DNA of 64,000 nucleotides from RBG-16-64-13 sp963718375 (GCA_963718375.1 CAVQZD010000005.1:1296000-1359999); one strand, 5' to 3'; positions 1-8,946 are shown, counted from the first letter of the stretch. Numbers and translations are program-made. Notes: generated by a model not told the origin, from the sequence alone.

Positions 1-357
1 GTCGATGAAGAGTACGGTGCGTCGCCCCGTCTGTGCTCGGCGGTCACGACCGGCATCGATGACCTTGCGCACCTCGGCCACGCCAGAGCTGACGGCAGAG
101 AGCTCCTCGTAAGCCATCCCCGTCTCAGCGGCGACGAGCCGAGCGATGGTGGTCTTGCCCGTGCCCGGGGGGCCGAAGAAGACCATGGAGCCGACGGTGC
201 CCGTCTCTATGGCCACTCGCAGAGAGGCCCCCGGCCCGATCAGTTGAGCCTGACCTACGACATCGTCCAGCCGCTGCGGGCGCATGCGCGCCGCCAGCGG
301 CCCCTTTGCCGCAAGGTCGGCCTTGAGAACGTCTCCGAACAGGTCCTCTACATCCAT
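1..357 (-). CDS. rarA: Replication-associated recombination ATPase RarA, N-terminal part (truncated by window edge)
   Basis: This is the first 119 residues of an AAA+ ATPase that runs off the left edge of the window. Residues 25-36 read MRPQRLDDVVGQ, the N-terminal signature of RarA/MgsA. The Walker A loop GPPGTGKTT is at residues 62-70 and the start of Walker B (LFID) is at the edge. RarA proteins act on stalled replication forks and at ssDNA-dsDNA junctions. RuvB is the main alternative, but the spacing and the segment ELSAVSSGVAEVR fit RarA better. It lies 34 bp downstream of accA on the same strand and may be the last gene of the fatty-acid operon. Confidence 0.85.
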   Translation of the reverse strand, partial: MDVEDLFGDVLKADLAAKGPLAARMRPQRLDDVVGQAQLIGPGASLRVAIETGTVGSMVFFGPPGTGKTTIARLVAAETGMAYEELSAVSSGVAEVRKVIDAGRDRRAQTGRRTVLFID

Positions 358-391
358 GCCCGGATTCTAGCGCGAGTCGCGCCTGGCGTGC

Positions 392-1231
392 CTAGGACTT
401 GGCGATGGTGAAGGCTCCCATACCCAAATACTTCTCGCGTCGCTGCTGCATGAGAGTGTCACGGTCCAGGGCGGTGAGGTCGCGCAACGCCAGTTGTACC
501 TCGTGCATGACTCTCTTGACCGTCACCCGCGCGTCGACGTGAGCGCCGCCTTCGGGTTCCGGCACGACGACGTCCACGAGACCCAACTGCGACAGGTCAG
601 CAGCCGTGAGACGGAGGGACGCCGCAGCCCGAGGTCCTTCCACCGAGTCGCGCCACACGATAGTGGCGCAGGCCTCAGGTGAGATGACCGAGTACCATGA
701 GTTCTCGAGCATCAGGACCCGGTCGGCGACAGCCAGAGCCAACGCCCCACCAGAACCGCCCTCACCGATGACGACGGTCACCGAGGGTACCTTGAGATTG
801 GCAAAGACCTCTATGCTGCGTGCGATGGCGCCGGCCTGGCCGCCCTCTTCGGCGTCCTTGCCCGGGTACGCCCCGGGAGTGTCCACGAGCGTCACCACGG
901 GGATGTCGAACTTCTCGGCCAGCTTGGCCAAGCGCATCGCCTTGCGGTAGCCCTCAGGTCGGCTCATGCCGAAGCTGCGCTCTTGCCGCTCGGCCAGGGT
1001 GCGTCCCTTTTGGTGCCCGATGAGCACGATGCGCTGCTTGCCCAAGTTGCCGAGGCCGGCCACGATGGCCTTGTCGTCCCCGTGCAGGCGATCGCCGCTC
1101 AGTTCCAGCCAATCCGAGACGGCCTCGCCGATGTAGTCCAGCGTCTGCGGCCGTTCGGGATGCCGCGCGATCTGAACGGTCTGCCATGCGGCTTCTGAAT
1201 ACCCTTTCTCGCCCATGTCCTTGTCACTCAC
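392..1231 (-). CDS. accA: Acetyl-CoA carboxylase carboxyltransferase subunit alpha
   Basis: A 279-residue AccA. With AccD it forms the carboxyltransferase that moves CO2 from biotin to acetyl-CoA, the first step of fatty-acid synthesis. The segment LVDTPGAYPGKDAEEGGQ and the following glycine-rich GEGGSGGALALA stretch are the crotonase-fold oxyanion and CoA-binding motifs of the alpha subunit. A longer reading frame begins at 1270, but I chose the GTG at 1231: it has GGAGGG upstream and overlaps the accD stop by 8 bp, as expected for translational coupling. It is the penultimate gene of the fab operon. Confidence 0.93.
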   Translation of the reverse strand: MSDKDMGEKGYSEAAWQTVQIARHPERPQTLDYIGEAVSDWLELSGDRLHGDDKAIVAGLGNLGKQRIVLIGHQKGRTLAERQERSFGMSRPEGYRKAMRLAKLAEKFDIPVVTLVDTPGAYPGKDAEEGGQAGAIARSIEVFANLKVPSVTVVIGEGGSGGALALAVADRVLMLENSWYSVISPEACATIVWRDSVEGPRAAASLRLTAADLSQLGLVDVVVPEPEGGAHVDARVTVKRVMHEVQLALRDLTALDRDTLMQQRREKYLGMGAFTIAKS

Positions 1232-2072
1232 CGTCAGGCCCTCCCAACAGAAGCCGTAGACAGTGGGCAAGCTTATCCTTTAGATCACGCCTGTCCACCA
1301 CCATGTCCACCTGGCCGTGCCCCAGCTGAGACTCGGAGGTCCCGAAGTCGGGCGGCAGTTTCTCGTGCGTGGTCTGTTCGATCACGCGTGGACCGGCGAA
1401 GCTCATGACTGCACCGGGCTCCGCAAGGATGACGTCAGCCACGGTGGCCCAGCTCGCGAACACGCCCCCGGTGGTGGGATGGGTGAGGATAGTGATATAC
1501 GGCAGCTGAGCCTCGTTCACCAGCTGGACGGCAAAGATGGTCTTGGCCATCTGCATGAGTGAGAAGAGGCCTTCTTGCATGCGCGCGCCGCCGGAGGAAG
1601 CCACTACGACCAAAGCCCGGCGTTGCTCCACAGCTTCCTTAGCCAGACGGTAGAAACGCTCCCCAACAACAGAGCCCATCGACCCGCCCTGGAAGCTGAA
1701 GTCCAGTATGCCCAGCGCAGTCGGGTGGCCGGAGACGGTGCAGGTGGCCGCAAGGAAGGCCTCTGTGAGACCGGTCTTGCCCTGAGCCTCGGTCATGCGG
1801 TCAGGATATGGCTTGAGATCGACGAATCCCAGCGGGTCCGCAGCGCGTACCTCTTCGCCCACGAACGTCACGCTGCCCTCGTCCGCCAACTGCGCGATGC
1901 GCTCGGGAGCGGGGAGGGGGAAGTGATGCGAGCAGTGAGGGCAGATCCGCAGGAGGCGCTTGAGCTCAGCCTTGTCGACGGGACCGCCGCACTTCTTGCA
2001 GGTCTCACCCTGCACCTGCGGCGGCGGAGGCGCCTGCCGAGGTACTGCCTGTATGGTCACATACTTAGCCAT
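1224..2072 (-). CDS. accD: Acetyl-CoA carboxylase carboxyltransferase subunit beta
   Basis: A 282-residue AccD, the beta partner of AccA. The N-terminal zinc ribbon is visible as CKKCGG and CPHC about 16 residues apart (roughly residues 25-47). It is followed by the crotonase-fold motif SSGGARMQEG and by LTHPTTGGVFASWA, typical of AccD. Its start overlaps the end of fabF by 8 bp and its end overlaps accA by 8 bp, so fabF, accD and accA are probably translated from one message. Confidence 0.94.
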   Translation of the reverse strand: MAKYVTIQAVPRQAPPPPQVQGETCKKCGGPVDKAELKRLLRICPHCSHHFPLPAPERIAQLADEGSVTFVGEEVRAADPLGFVDLKPYPDRMTEAQGKTGLTEAFLAATCTVSGHPTALGILDFSFQGGSMGSVVGERFYRLAKEAVEQRRALVVVASSGGARMQEGLFSLMQMAKTIFAVQLVNEAQLPYITILTHPTTGGVFASWATVADVILAEPGAVMSFAGPRVIEQTTHEKLPPDFGTSESQLGHGQVDMVVDRRDLKDKLAHCLRLLLGGPDGE

Positions 2073-3327
2073 GCCACCTACGGAATGCTACGGTCGCGTT
2101 GTGCCCGCCGAAACCGAAGCTGTTCGAGACCGCCACGTTGACCTCGGCGTCTCTCGCGATGTTGGGGACATAGTCTAGATCACATAGCGGGTCAGGGTCA
2201 TCGAGGTTGATGGTCGGAGCCACCTTGCCGATCTCCATGGTGAGCACGGTGGCCGCCGCCTCCAAGCCGCCGGCAGCGCCCAGACAGTGACCGAACATGC
2301 TCTTGTTCGAGCTGATCATCACTTTCTTGGCGTGCTCGCCCAGCGCGAACTTGATGGCCTTGGTCTCCATGATGTCGCCCAGCGGGGTCGAAGTACCGTG
2401 CGCGTTGATGTAGTCCACCTCGCTGGGGTCGATGTCGCCGTCCTTCAGGGCCTTCTTGATCGCCAGCCCCGCGGGCTCGCCTGTCTCATCAGGCTCGGTG
2501 AGATGGAAGGCGTCACCGGTCATGCCGTAGCCGACCAACTCGGCGTAGATATGGGCGCCGCGCTTTTGAGCGTGCTCCAGTTCTTCCAGCACAAGGATGC
2601 CACTGCCCTCGCCCATGACGAAGCCATCTCGTCCGGCGTCGAAGGGGCGGCTGGCCTTCTCGGGCGCGTCGTTGCGTGTGGATAACGCCCGGAGAGCGGC
2701 AAACGCGGATATGCCCACTTCGTTCACAGACGCTTCGGCGCCGCCCGCCAACATGGCGACAGCGTCTCCCCTCCTGATTATGTTGAAGGCATCTCCAAGC
2801 GCATTCGTGGCCGCGGCGCAGGCAGTACAGGTGGCGGCGACGGGACCCTTGAGCCCCAAGGTTATCGAAGTCAAGGCAGAGGCCATATTGACGATTATCA
2901 TGGGTATGAAGAAGGGGCTCACGCGCTCGGGCCCCTTTGCGTGCAAGACGCTGATCTGCTCAAAGAAGGTGTCCAAGCCGCCTGCGCCGGAGCCGATCAC
3001 GGTCCCGATAGCGTAAGGATCCTCGTCGACCCGGTAGCCGGAGTCCTCTAAGGCCATGGTCGACGCCGCCACCCCGTATTGAGTGAAGCGGTCCATTCGC
3101 CTGACCATCTTCTTGTCGATGTAGTCGAGTGGATCGAAGTCACGCACCTCGGCAGCGAATTTCACCGCGTAGTCGGTAGTGTCAAAGCGCTCGATCGGGC
3201 GCATCCCCGACTTGCCGGCCAGAATCGCCTCCAAGAAAGCCTGCTTGCCCAAACCGAGTGCGGACACCACGCCGATGCCGGTGACTACGACTCGCTTGTA
3301 TTCCACTGTCCTTGTAGTAGCGGTCAT
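2065..3327 (-). CDS. fabF: 3-oxoacyl-[acyl-carrier-protein] synthase II
   Basis: A 420-residue FabF-type condensing enzyme that elongates acyl-ACP with malonyl-ACP. The Cys-His-His triad is visible: the nucleophilic Cys in CTACAAATNA (near residue 170), His in NAHGTSTPLGD and His in SMFGHCLGAAGG. The C-terminus has the expected NSFGFGGHNA. The residue before the last His-Cys pair is Phe (MFGH) where Thr is common. It lies 17 bp downstream of fabG. No acpP gene sits in that gap, although acpP is often found there in other bacteria. Confidence 0.95.
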   Translation of the reverse strand: MTATTRTVEYKRVVVTGIGVVSALGLGKQAFLEAILAGKSGMRPIERFDTTDYAVKFAAEVRDFDPLDYIDKKMVRRMDRFTQYGVAASTMALEDSGYRVDEDPYAIGTVIGSGAGGLDTFFEQISVLHAKGPERVSPFFIPMIIVNMASALTSITLGLKGPVAATCTACAAATNALGDAFNIIRRGDAVAMLAGGAEASVNEVGISAFAALRALSTRNDAPEKASRPFDAGRDGFVMGEGSGILVLEELEHAQKRGAHIYAELVGYGMTGDAFHLTEPDETGEPAGLAIKKALKDGDIDPSEVDYINAHGTSTPLGDIMETKAIKFALGEHAKKVMISSNKSMFGHCLGAAGGLEAAATVLTMEIGKVAPTINLDDPDPLCDLDYVPNIARDAEVNVAVSNSFGFGGHNATVAFRRWHG

Positions 3328-3344
3328 CCTCTGCCTCCCTCTAG

Positions 3345-4100
3345 CTAAATACCCAGACCGCCGTCCACCGCAAGCACAGCCCCCGTGATGAACGAGGCTG
3401 AGTCGCCAGCGAGGAAGGCTACCGCATCTGCCACCCCCTGGGGGCTGCCGATGCGACCCAGAGGGATCTGGGAGACGATGGCATTGCGAGCGGTCTCATC
3501 AAGTGCAGCGGTCATCTCCGTCTCGATATAGCCAGGAGCGACCGCGTTCACGCGGATGTTGCGAGATGCCAGTTCTCTGGCGAGAGTCTTTGTGAGTCCC
3601 AGCAGCCCGGCTTTGGCCGCCGAGTAATTCGCCTGTCCCGGGTTGCCGTGACGCCCGACGACGCTGGAGATGTTGACCATGGAGCCGCGCCGCCTCTTGA
3701 GCATGCCACGCATGACGGCCTTGCTCATGAGAAAGGCACCCTTGAGATTGACGGTCAGCACTGCGTCCCAATCCGCCTCGGTCATGGTGAGCGCGAGCCC
3801 GTCCCGGGTTATTCCGGCGTTGTTGACCAGGATGTCCACAGGACCGAGCGCTTCCTCCACCGCCGAGACCGCCGCCTTGCAGTCCGCCTCCTTGGAGATG
3901 TCGGCCTTCACGAAGACGGCGGGTCTGCCCGTCGCCTGTTCGATCTCACGAGCCGTCTGTTCGCCGGTATCGGCCCAGTCGACGATGGCGATCTTGGCCC
4001 CGTCGGCTGCCAGCCGCTCCGCTATCGCACGGCCGATACCTCGCGCGCCCCCTGTCACCAGGGCTACTTGGTCCATCAATCGGGTCTTGTCTTCAGTCAT
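3345..4100 (-). CDS. fabG: 3-oxoacyl-[acyl-carrier-protein] reductase
   Basis: A 251-residue short-chain dehydrogenase that reduces beta-ketoacyl-ACP with NADPH. The Rossmann motif GGARGIGRA is near residue 17, NNAG near residue 92, and the Ser-Tyr-Lys catalytic set is in NISSVVG and YSAAKAG. The C-terminal VDGGLGI ending is typical of FabG. Its ATG overlaps the fabD stop in an ATGA arrangement. The FabG call over other short-chain dehydrogenases rests on the neighbouring fab genes. Confidence 0.94.
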   Translation of the reverse strand: MTEDKTRLMDQVALVTGGARGIGRAIAERLAADGAKIAIVDWADTGEQTAREIEQATGRPAVFVKADISKEADCKAAVSAVEEALGPVDILVNNAGITRDGLALTMTEADWDAVLTVNLKGAFLMSKAVMRGMLKRRRGSMVNISSVVGRHGNPGQANYSAAKAGLLGLTKTLARELASRNIRVNAVAPGYIETEMTAALDETARNAIVSQIPLGRIGSPQGVADAVAFLAGDSASFITGAVLAVDGGLGI

Positions 4101-5038
4101 CGTGCACCCCCGGTCTGCTTGACGGCCTCAAGCGCCGCCTCGAACGAGGCGGCGTCACCTGTGGAGGCGACCTTGAAATCGCCCGCTATCCTCTTGGTGA
4201 GTCCGGCCAAGACGCCACCCGGGCCGCACTCCAGCCCCTCGCTGGGCGCGTCAGCGCCGGCCATGAGGGCCTCGATGCTCTGCACGAACTTCACAGGCGA
4301 CATCAGCTGCCGCGCCAGGACTTCTGCCAATTCGTCCGGCTCAGGATACCGGCTCTCGGTGGTGGAGAAGAACCGCCTCTCGCCCTGCCCGAACTGCACT
4401 TTCGCCAGCGCCTCGGCCAGCGCTTCGGCTGCACCGGCCATGAACGGAGTGTGAAAGGCCCCCGAGACCGAAAGAGGGAGTACCCGCTTAGCACCCCGGT
4501 CCTGCGCCGATTCCCCGGCTTTGCGGACCGACTCGACCGCACCCGAGATGACCAGCTGGCCGGGCGAGTTGTAGTTGGCCAGCCAGACTCCCTCCAAGGA
4601 GCCGCATATCTCTTCCAGCGTCTCGATATCCAGCCCGATGATCGCGGCCATGGTGCCGCCGGTCTTCTCGGCGCAGGCCTGCATGCCGCGGCCCCGCACA
4701 TCGACGACCCTCAGGGCATCCGCGAAGCTCATGTGACCCGTGGCTACCAGGGCGGAGTATTCGCCCAGCGAGTGGCCCACGGCCACGCTGAAAGACGCGC
4801 CTTCGGCTTCCAGCGCCTTCCAGGTGGCCACGCTGCAGGTGAGAATGGTGAGTTGTGTCCGGTCGGTACGAGTGAGGTCTTCCATCGTCCCGTGCAGACA
4901 AAGCTCTCCGATGTCCCAGCCCAGGACCTCCTGTGCCTCAGCGAAGGCCTCGCGAGCGGCCGAAGATCCCCAGAGATGCTCGGCCATCCCGGACGCCTGG
5001 CTACCCTGACCCGGGAACAGTGTAAGTAGTCCTGCCAC
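4097..5038 (-). CDS. fabD: Malonyl-CoA:ACP transacylase
   Basis: A 313-residue FabD that loads malonyl groups onto acyl carrier protein. GQGSQ sits near the N-terminus, and the nucleophile elbow GHSLGEYSALVATG contains the active-site Ser. The frame is open back to 5116, but the GTG at 5038 gives VAGLLTLFPGQGSQ, the normal FabD N-terminus, with GGAGAG upstream. It ends in a 4-bp overlap with fabG and begins 11 bp after fabH. Confidence 0.94.
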   Translation of the reverse strand: MAGLLTLFPGQGSQASGMAEHLWGSSAAREAFAEAQEVLGWDIGELCLHGTMEDLTRTDRTQLTILTCSVATWKALEAEGASFSVAVGHSLGEYSALVATGHMSFADALRVVDVRGRGMQACAEKTGGTMAAIIGLDIETLEEICGSLEGVWLANYNSPGQLVISGAVESVRKAGESAQDRGAKRVLPLSVSGAFHTPFMAGAAEALAEALAKVQFGQGERRFFSTTESRYPEPDELAEVLARQLMSPVKFVQSIEALMAGADAPSEGLECGPGGVLAGLTKRIAGDFKVASTGDAASFEAALEAVKQTGGAR

Positions 5039-5049
5039 TTCGCTCTCTC

Positions 5050-6141
5050 CTACCCTTCGTCTTCTTGAATGCCTGGAGCCACCGCGTGGCCCCACTCCAA
5101 TAAGCATGCGCCCCAACTGAGCCCTGCCCCAAAGCCCATGAGCAGGATCAGATCGCCTTCGTGCAAGCGCCCTTCTGCCCGAGCCTCGCTAAGGCAGAGG
5201 GGTATCGAGGCGCATGAGGTATTGCCATACTTCTGCAGATTCGTGTAGACCTTGTCTTGGGCTACGCCCAGCTTCGCTGCGGCGGACTCGATTATGCGTA
5301 GGTTCGCTTGATGAGGCACGAACAAGTCCACATCTTGCACGGTCTTGTCGCACTTCGCCAGCACCCTGTTGGCCGATGTCGCGACTACCCGGGTGGCGAA
5401 CTTGTACACTTCGTTGCCGTTCATCTTCATGTAATGCTGGCGAGCCTCCACCGTGGCGGCCGAGGCCGGCAGACGGGACCCGCCCGCCGGGACAGACAAG
5501 AACTCCGCCCCTGAGCCGTCGCCGCCCAGATCGAAACCCAGGATGCCCGCCGGAACAGCCGGGGTATCTTTGGAGACGGGGCCGTCGGCGTGGCGTACAC
5601 CTTGAGAGGTCACTACCACCGCACCGGCGCCGTCACCGAACAGTACGGCCGTGGACCTATCTTGCCAATCAAGTATTCGTGAGATCGTCTCGGCACCCAC
5701 CACCAACACGTGGTCATGCAGTCCGCTGGCCACGGCGGCGGAGGCCATAGACAGCGCATAGACGAACCCACTGCAGCCTGCTGAGACATCGAACGCCCCG
5801 GCCTGACCACACCCGCATTCATGCGCGATCCGCGCCGCTGTCGCAGGCATCATCTGGTCGGGGGAGATGGTCGCCGTGATCACCAGTTCGATCTTCGAAG
5901 CCTCGAGCTTCGCGTCAGCTAGTGCGTCTCGCGCGGCAATAACGCCAAGGTCGGACGTGCTGAGGCCGGGTTCGGCCACCCGTCTCTCCCTGATGCCCGT
6001 GCGCTGCTGGATCCACTGGTCGGATGTGTCAAGGATGGCAGCCAGTTCGTCGTTGGTGACCACCTTGGCAGGAACGTGGGCACCCAGACCGGATATGGTT
6101 ACAGGTCGCCCAAGGAGCGACGCACGACTCTCAATTGTCAT
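5050..6141 (-). CDS. fabH: 3-oxoacyl-[acyl-carrier-protein] synthase III
   Basis: A 363-residue KAS III that starts fatty-acid synthesis by condensing acyl-CoA with malonyl-ACP. The catalytic Cys is in DVSAGCSGFVYAL (near residue 124), His in VPHQANLRI and Asn in YGNTSCAS, giving the Cys-His-Asn triad. The N-terminal TSDQWIQQRTGIRERR block is characteristic. The protein is some 30 residues longer than E. coli FabH, mostly from a loop near residues 195-220. It lies 3 bp downstream of fabZ. Confidence 0.95.
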   Translation of the reverse strand: MTIESRASLLGRPVTISGLGAHVPAKVVTNDELAAILDTSDQWIQQRTGIRERRVAEPGLSTSDLGVIAARDALADAKLEASKIELVITATISPDQMMPATAARIAHECGCGQAGAFDVSAGCSGFVYALSMASAAVASGLHDHVLVVGAETISRILDWQDRSTAVLFGDGAGAVVVTSQGVRHADGPVSKDTPAVPAGILGFDLGGDGSGAEFLSVPAGGSRLPASAATVEARQHYMKMNGNEVYKFATRVVATSANRVLAKCDKTVQDVDLFVPHQANLRIIESAAAKLGVAQDKVYTNLQKYGNTSCASIPLCLSEARAEGRLHEGDLILLMGFGAGLSWGACLLEWGHAVAPGIQEDEG

Positions 6142-6144
6142 AAG

Positions 6145-6573
6145 CTACCGATCTGCGACCGCGAAGGTCAGCACTCCGCTGCAGGCTAGTTCTGTCCCGA
6201 CGAAGGCCTGGCCTTCACCCTTGCCCACTGGCCCTCGGCTCTTGGTGAGGCGCATCTGGAGACGCAAGGTGTCACCGGGCAAGACCGCGCGCTTGAAACG
6301 CACTTCATCTGCCCTGGCGAAGAGGATGATCTTGCCCTTGGCCTCAGGCTGACTCAGAACCGCAACGGCCCCGGTCTGCGCCAGCGCCTCGAGGATCAAT
6401 ACTCCCGGGAACACGGGGTGCCCGGGAAAGTGCCCACGAAACACGTCGTCTGTCGCAAGAATGTCCTTCTCCGCCACGACATATTCTCCGGGCACGAGCT
6501 CGGTCACTCTATCGATGAGCAGAAAGGGCTCCCTATGAGGGAGGATCCCTTCGATCTCCGCTTTGTGCAGCAC
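6145..6573 (-). CDS. fabZ: 3-hydroxyacyl-[acyl-carrier-protein] dehydratase FabZ
   Basis: A 142-residue hot-dog-fold dehydratase. The motif ILPHREPFLLIDRV near residues 10-23 and GHFPGHPVFPGVLILEALAQ near residue 47 contain the catalytic His and Glu of FabZ. The start is a GTG with GAGGGAAT directly upstream. It is the promoter-proximal gene of a seven-gene minus-strand fatty-acid operon (fabZ, fabH, fabD, fabG, fabF, accD, accA), so its upstream region is the likely control point. Confidence 0.93.
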   Translation of the reverse strand: MLHKAEIEGILPHREPFLLIDRVTELVPGEYVVAEKDILATDDVFRGHFPGHPVFPGVLILEALAQTGAVAVLSQPEAKGKIILFARADEVRFKRAVLPGDTLRLQMRLTKSRGPVGKGEGQAFVGTELACSGVLTFAVADR

Positions 6574-6689
6574 ATTCCCTCAATCCAACCGCTAGGGCTT
6601 GGTCCCGGCTTTAGAGTGCTAGTATTGTCCAGGATGAGGCCGCCCTTTTCAAGGAAACCTGCCGCATATCTCTCTAAACTCGGACTTGT
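6574..6689. promoter_or_regulatory. Divergent intergenic region between fabZ and the DnaQ-UvrC-like gene
   Basis: This 116-bp gap must hold the promoter of the fab operon (minus) and that of the rightward gene. On the plus strand there is TTGGTC at 6599-6604 and an extended -10 TGC-TAGTAT ending at 6625, with a short 15-bp spacer. TAAACT at 6675-6680 lies 9 nt before the ATG at 6690 and could drive a leaderless transcript instead. On the minus strand a TTGAAA and a CAATAC/AATACT box can be seen, but with a long spacer. I see no FapR-type palindrome. Confidence 0.4.
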
Positions 6690-8651
6690 ATGCAGTTTCA
6701 ACTCTCCCTGAAGATAGCCGACCGTCTGCACCACGACCTCCTGGTCCGAGGGGAACCCCTGGAGGCTGCAGAGGCCGCGTGTGCGCTTCTCAGCGCTTTG
6801 CGAGGAGGGGCGCTTCCACTGGATGTGCTCGACACCCTAGTCCAAGAGGACCGACGCTTCTGCTGGGCGGGCGGTCAGAAGGAGCGGTTGGCACTTCGCA
6901 GCTGGCACCCGGTCGACACTGACCTATCTTCGGTGCCCTTCGTAGCCCTTGATCTCGAGACCACCGGAGCGAAGGCGGGCCCAGGCAAGATCACCGAGAT
7001 CGGGGCGGTGCGCATCGAGGGTCTGCGCGTGGTGAGAGAGTTCCACTCGCTGGTCAACCCACAGCGAGCCATCCCCCCGATGATCAGCCGCATCACCGGT
7101 ATCACGGAGAGCATGGTGGCCGATTCTCCGCGCATCGAGGACCTTATCCCTGAACTGCTGGGATTCCTGGAAGGCGCGGTAGTCGTAGCTCACAATGCCC
7201 CTTTCGACGTTGGCTTTCTCAACTACGAGCTGCACCGACTGAACAGTCGCAGGCTTGACGACGGCGCCATCGACACACTACCGCTCTCGCGCGCTCTGTT
7301 ACCCGGACTGGCCAACTACAGACTGGGCACGGTGGCGAAAGCTCTGGACTCGCCGGTCAGTGCCTGCCACCGGGCACTCGAGGACGCACAAGCGGTCGCT
7401 CACGTGTTTCTCCACCTCGCCGGGTTGATGCAGGACCGGGGCCTGAGCAGCCTGAGCGCCCTGCGACGGCACGGGCGCGGGACGGCGCCGGCGGCTCTGG
7501 AGAAGCTGCCCCTCACCCGCGATCTCCCCGACAGTCCAGGGGTCTACGTCTTCATGGGCGAGGCAGACACGGTCTTGCTGGTTGGCAGCGCAGGATGCTT
7601 GGCGGAGGAGGTACGCTCGGTCTTCATGCCCGGTCCGCGACTGGACAGGGGCGTCCGCACGGCCGTTCGCCTAGTCGAGAGTATCGCTCACGAGAAGGCT
7701 GCCACGCCGCTGGAAGCGGTGGTCAGAGAGCATCAACTGCTTCTGGAGCGCCACCCGACTCATAACCCCTTCCGCTGCTCCCCCGCGGGCTACACCTACA
7801 TCAGGGCCGGGGGGGCGGGACCGGGTCTCGCCTTGCGAGCTACCGATACCGAACCGCGCTGGGTCAGCAAGGGCGACGTCAAGCCATCTGGAGACATATT
7901 GATAGGGCCCTTCAGGCGGCGAAGGTCGGCGCGAGCGGCCGTGTCTGCGCTGCAGGCCTGCTACCCAATCCGCCATTGTCCGCGCCGGAGGGTCCTCAGC
8001 CCCTGCGACCGCGGCACGTCTGGGGGGTGTCTGTCACCCTGCGTCGCCGATGCAGCAGGCCACATCGTCCACGATTGCCTGGTCAAGAGCCTGGTGGCAT
8101 GGCTCTCTGGGTCGGAGATGATAGACGGACAGCCTGACCCCTTGAGACGCATCGAAGAGGCTGCCCACGAGCTGACGCTGGCGGGTATGGATGAGGAAGC
8201 CCGGCTCACGCTCGAGAGCCGTGGGCACATACTCACTATCAGACGGGCCTATGCGAGACTGGCAGACGCTCGCCGACTTGACTTCGCCTTGTTGTGGCCC
8301 CAAGACGGGGAGGGGAGGCCAAGCGTGCGCCTGAACCTGGTACTCAGAGGGTCGCTTGATACAGCGGAGACTCTGGGTGACAGCACCTTCGAGCGGTGTC
8401 TGGAAGGGATCCTGGAGAATGTGGACAGTGGCCGCATCGGGCCTGAGTCCTCCGGAGCGAACGATCTGGTCGCCGTCCCCCAAGGAGACCTCGACTGCCT
8501 ACTGGGCGTCAGGCGTTGGTTGCGTGAGACCGATCACGACCGGGCTGTGATCGTCCCGCTCGGCGACGGGGGACCCGGCGCGTTGGCGAAGGCCAAGACT
8601 CAGATAGTGTCCGAGACCAGTAAGTTGTTCGCGCGCGCGGTCACGGGGTGA
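6690..8651 (+). CDS. DnaQ-family DEDDh exonuclease fused to a UvrC-like (GIY-YIG) region
   Basis: A 653-residue protein with two parts. Residues about 85-255 form a DEDDh 3'-5' exonuclease: FVALDLETTG (first Asp and Glu), HNAPFDVGFLN (second Asp) and CHRALEDAQA (His and last Asp). Residues about 285-370 resemble the UvrC N-terminal GIY-YIG domain (DSPGVYVF then VLLVGSAG). A cysteine-rich stretch with CPRRRVLSPC and GGCLSPC follows near residues 430-455. Such fusions are known as DEDD-exonuclease/UvrC-like proteins in Actinobacteria. The second GIY-YIG half has Leu-Leu-Val-Gly where Tyr-Val-Gly is normal, so incision activity is doubtful. No Shine-Dalgarno precedes the ATG. Confidence 0.85.
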   Translation: MQFQLSLKIADRLHHDLLVRGEPLEAAEAACALLSALRGGALPLDVLDTLVQEDRRFCWAGGQKERLALRSWHPVDTDLSSVPFVALDLETTGAKAGPGKITEIGAVRIEGLRVVREFHSLVNPQRAIPPMISRITGITESMVADSPRIEDLIPELLGFLEGAVVVAHNAPFDVGFLNYELHRLNSRRLDDGAIDTLPLSRALLPGLANYRLGTVAKALDSPVSACHRALEDAQAVAHVFLHLAGLMQDRGLSSLSALRRHGRGTAPAALEKLPLTRDLPDSPGVYVFMGEADTVLLVGSAGCLAEEVRSVFMPGPRLDRGVRTAVRLVESIAHEKAATPLEAVVREHQLLLERHPTHNPFRCSPAGYTYIRAGGAGPGLALRATDTEPRWVSKGDVKPSGDILIGPFRRRRSARAAVSALQACYPIRHCPRRRVLSPCDRGTSGGCLSPCVADAAGHIVHDCLVKSLVAWLSGSEMIDGQPDPLRRIEEAAHELTLAGMDEEARLTLESRGHILTIRRAYARLADARRLDFALLWPQDGEGRPSVRLNLVLRGSLDTAETLGDSTFERCLEGILENVDSGRIGPESSGANDLVAVPQGDLDCLLGVRRWLRETDHDRAVIVPLGDGGPGALAKAKTQIVSETSKLFARAVTG

Positions 8652-8669
8652 CCTGCCGCGCCCGCTAGG

Positions 8670-8861
8670 TCAGGAGGCTGCTGCCTGGGGTTGAGGTTGA
8701 GGTAGGCGGATGCCCTTGGACTTCATCACCGCCCGAAGCAGGCTGCGGTCGATCTTGCCCTTGTAGATGGGGATGCCTTCGCTAAGGCAAAGCCGGATCA
8801 CCTGTCCGGTCTCCACACCCATCTCCTCTGCCAGCTCTTCGGGGGTGAAGTGGTTGGCCAT
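8670..8861 (-). CDS. Small helix-turn-helix (excisionase/MerR-like) protein
   Basis: A 63-residue protein with a good Shine-Dalgarno (AAGGAGAC) before its ATG. Residues 6-50 (FTPEELAEEMGVETGQVIRL, then a stretch ending near GIRLP) look like a short winged HTH of the excisionase/MerR type, with a basic C-terminal half. The tail is a PQPQPQ repeat. It may bind DNA, but no target is evident. It stands alone between the convergent DnaQ-UvrC-like gene and moeA, with a terminator-like hairpin upstream. Confidence 0.6.
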   Translation of the reverse strand: MANHFTPEELAEEMGVETGQVIRLCLSEGIPIYKGKIDRSLLRAVMKSKGIRLPQPQPQAAAS

Positions 8862-8914
8862 GAGGTCTCCTTCCTAAGTCAGGACGTCGGCAGGAAGCAA
8901 CTGCGCGGCACAAA

Positions 8915-8946
8915 CGAAAAGAGCTCAGCGGTATTCACCGCCGAGC
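8915..8946 (-). terminator. Rho-independent terminator downstream of moeA
   Basis: Read on the minus strand, GCTCGGCGGT, loop GAAT, then ACCGCTGAGC form a 10-bp stem with one mismatch, followed by TCTTTTCG. It lies 145 bp past the moeA stop and before the small HTH gene, so it probably ends the moeA transcript. Confidence 0.65.
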
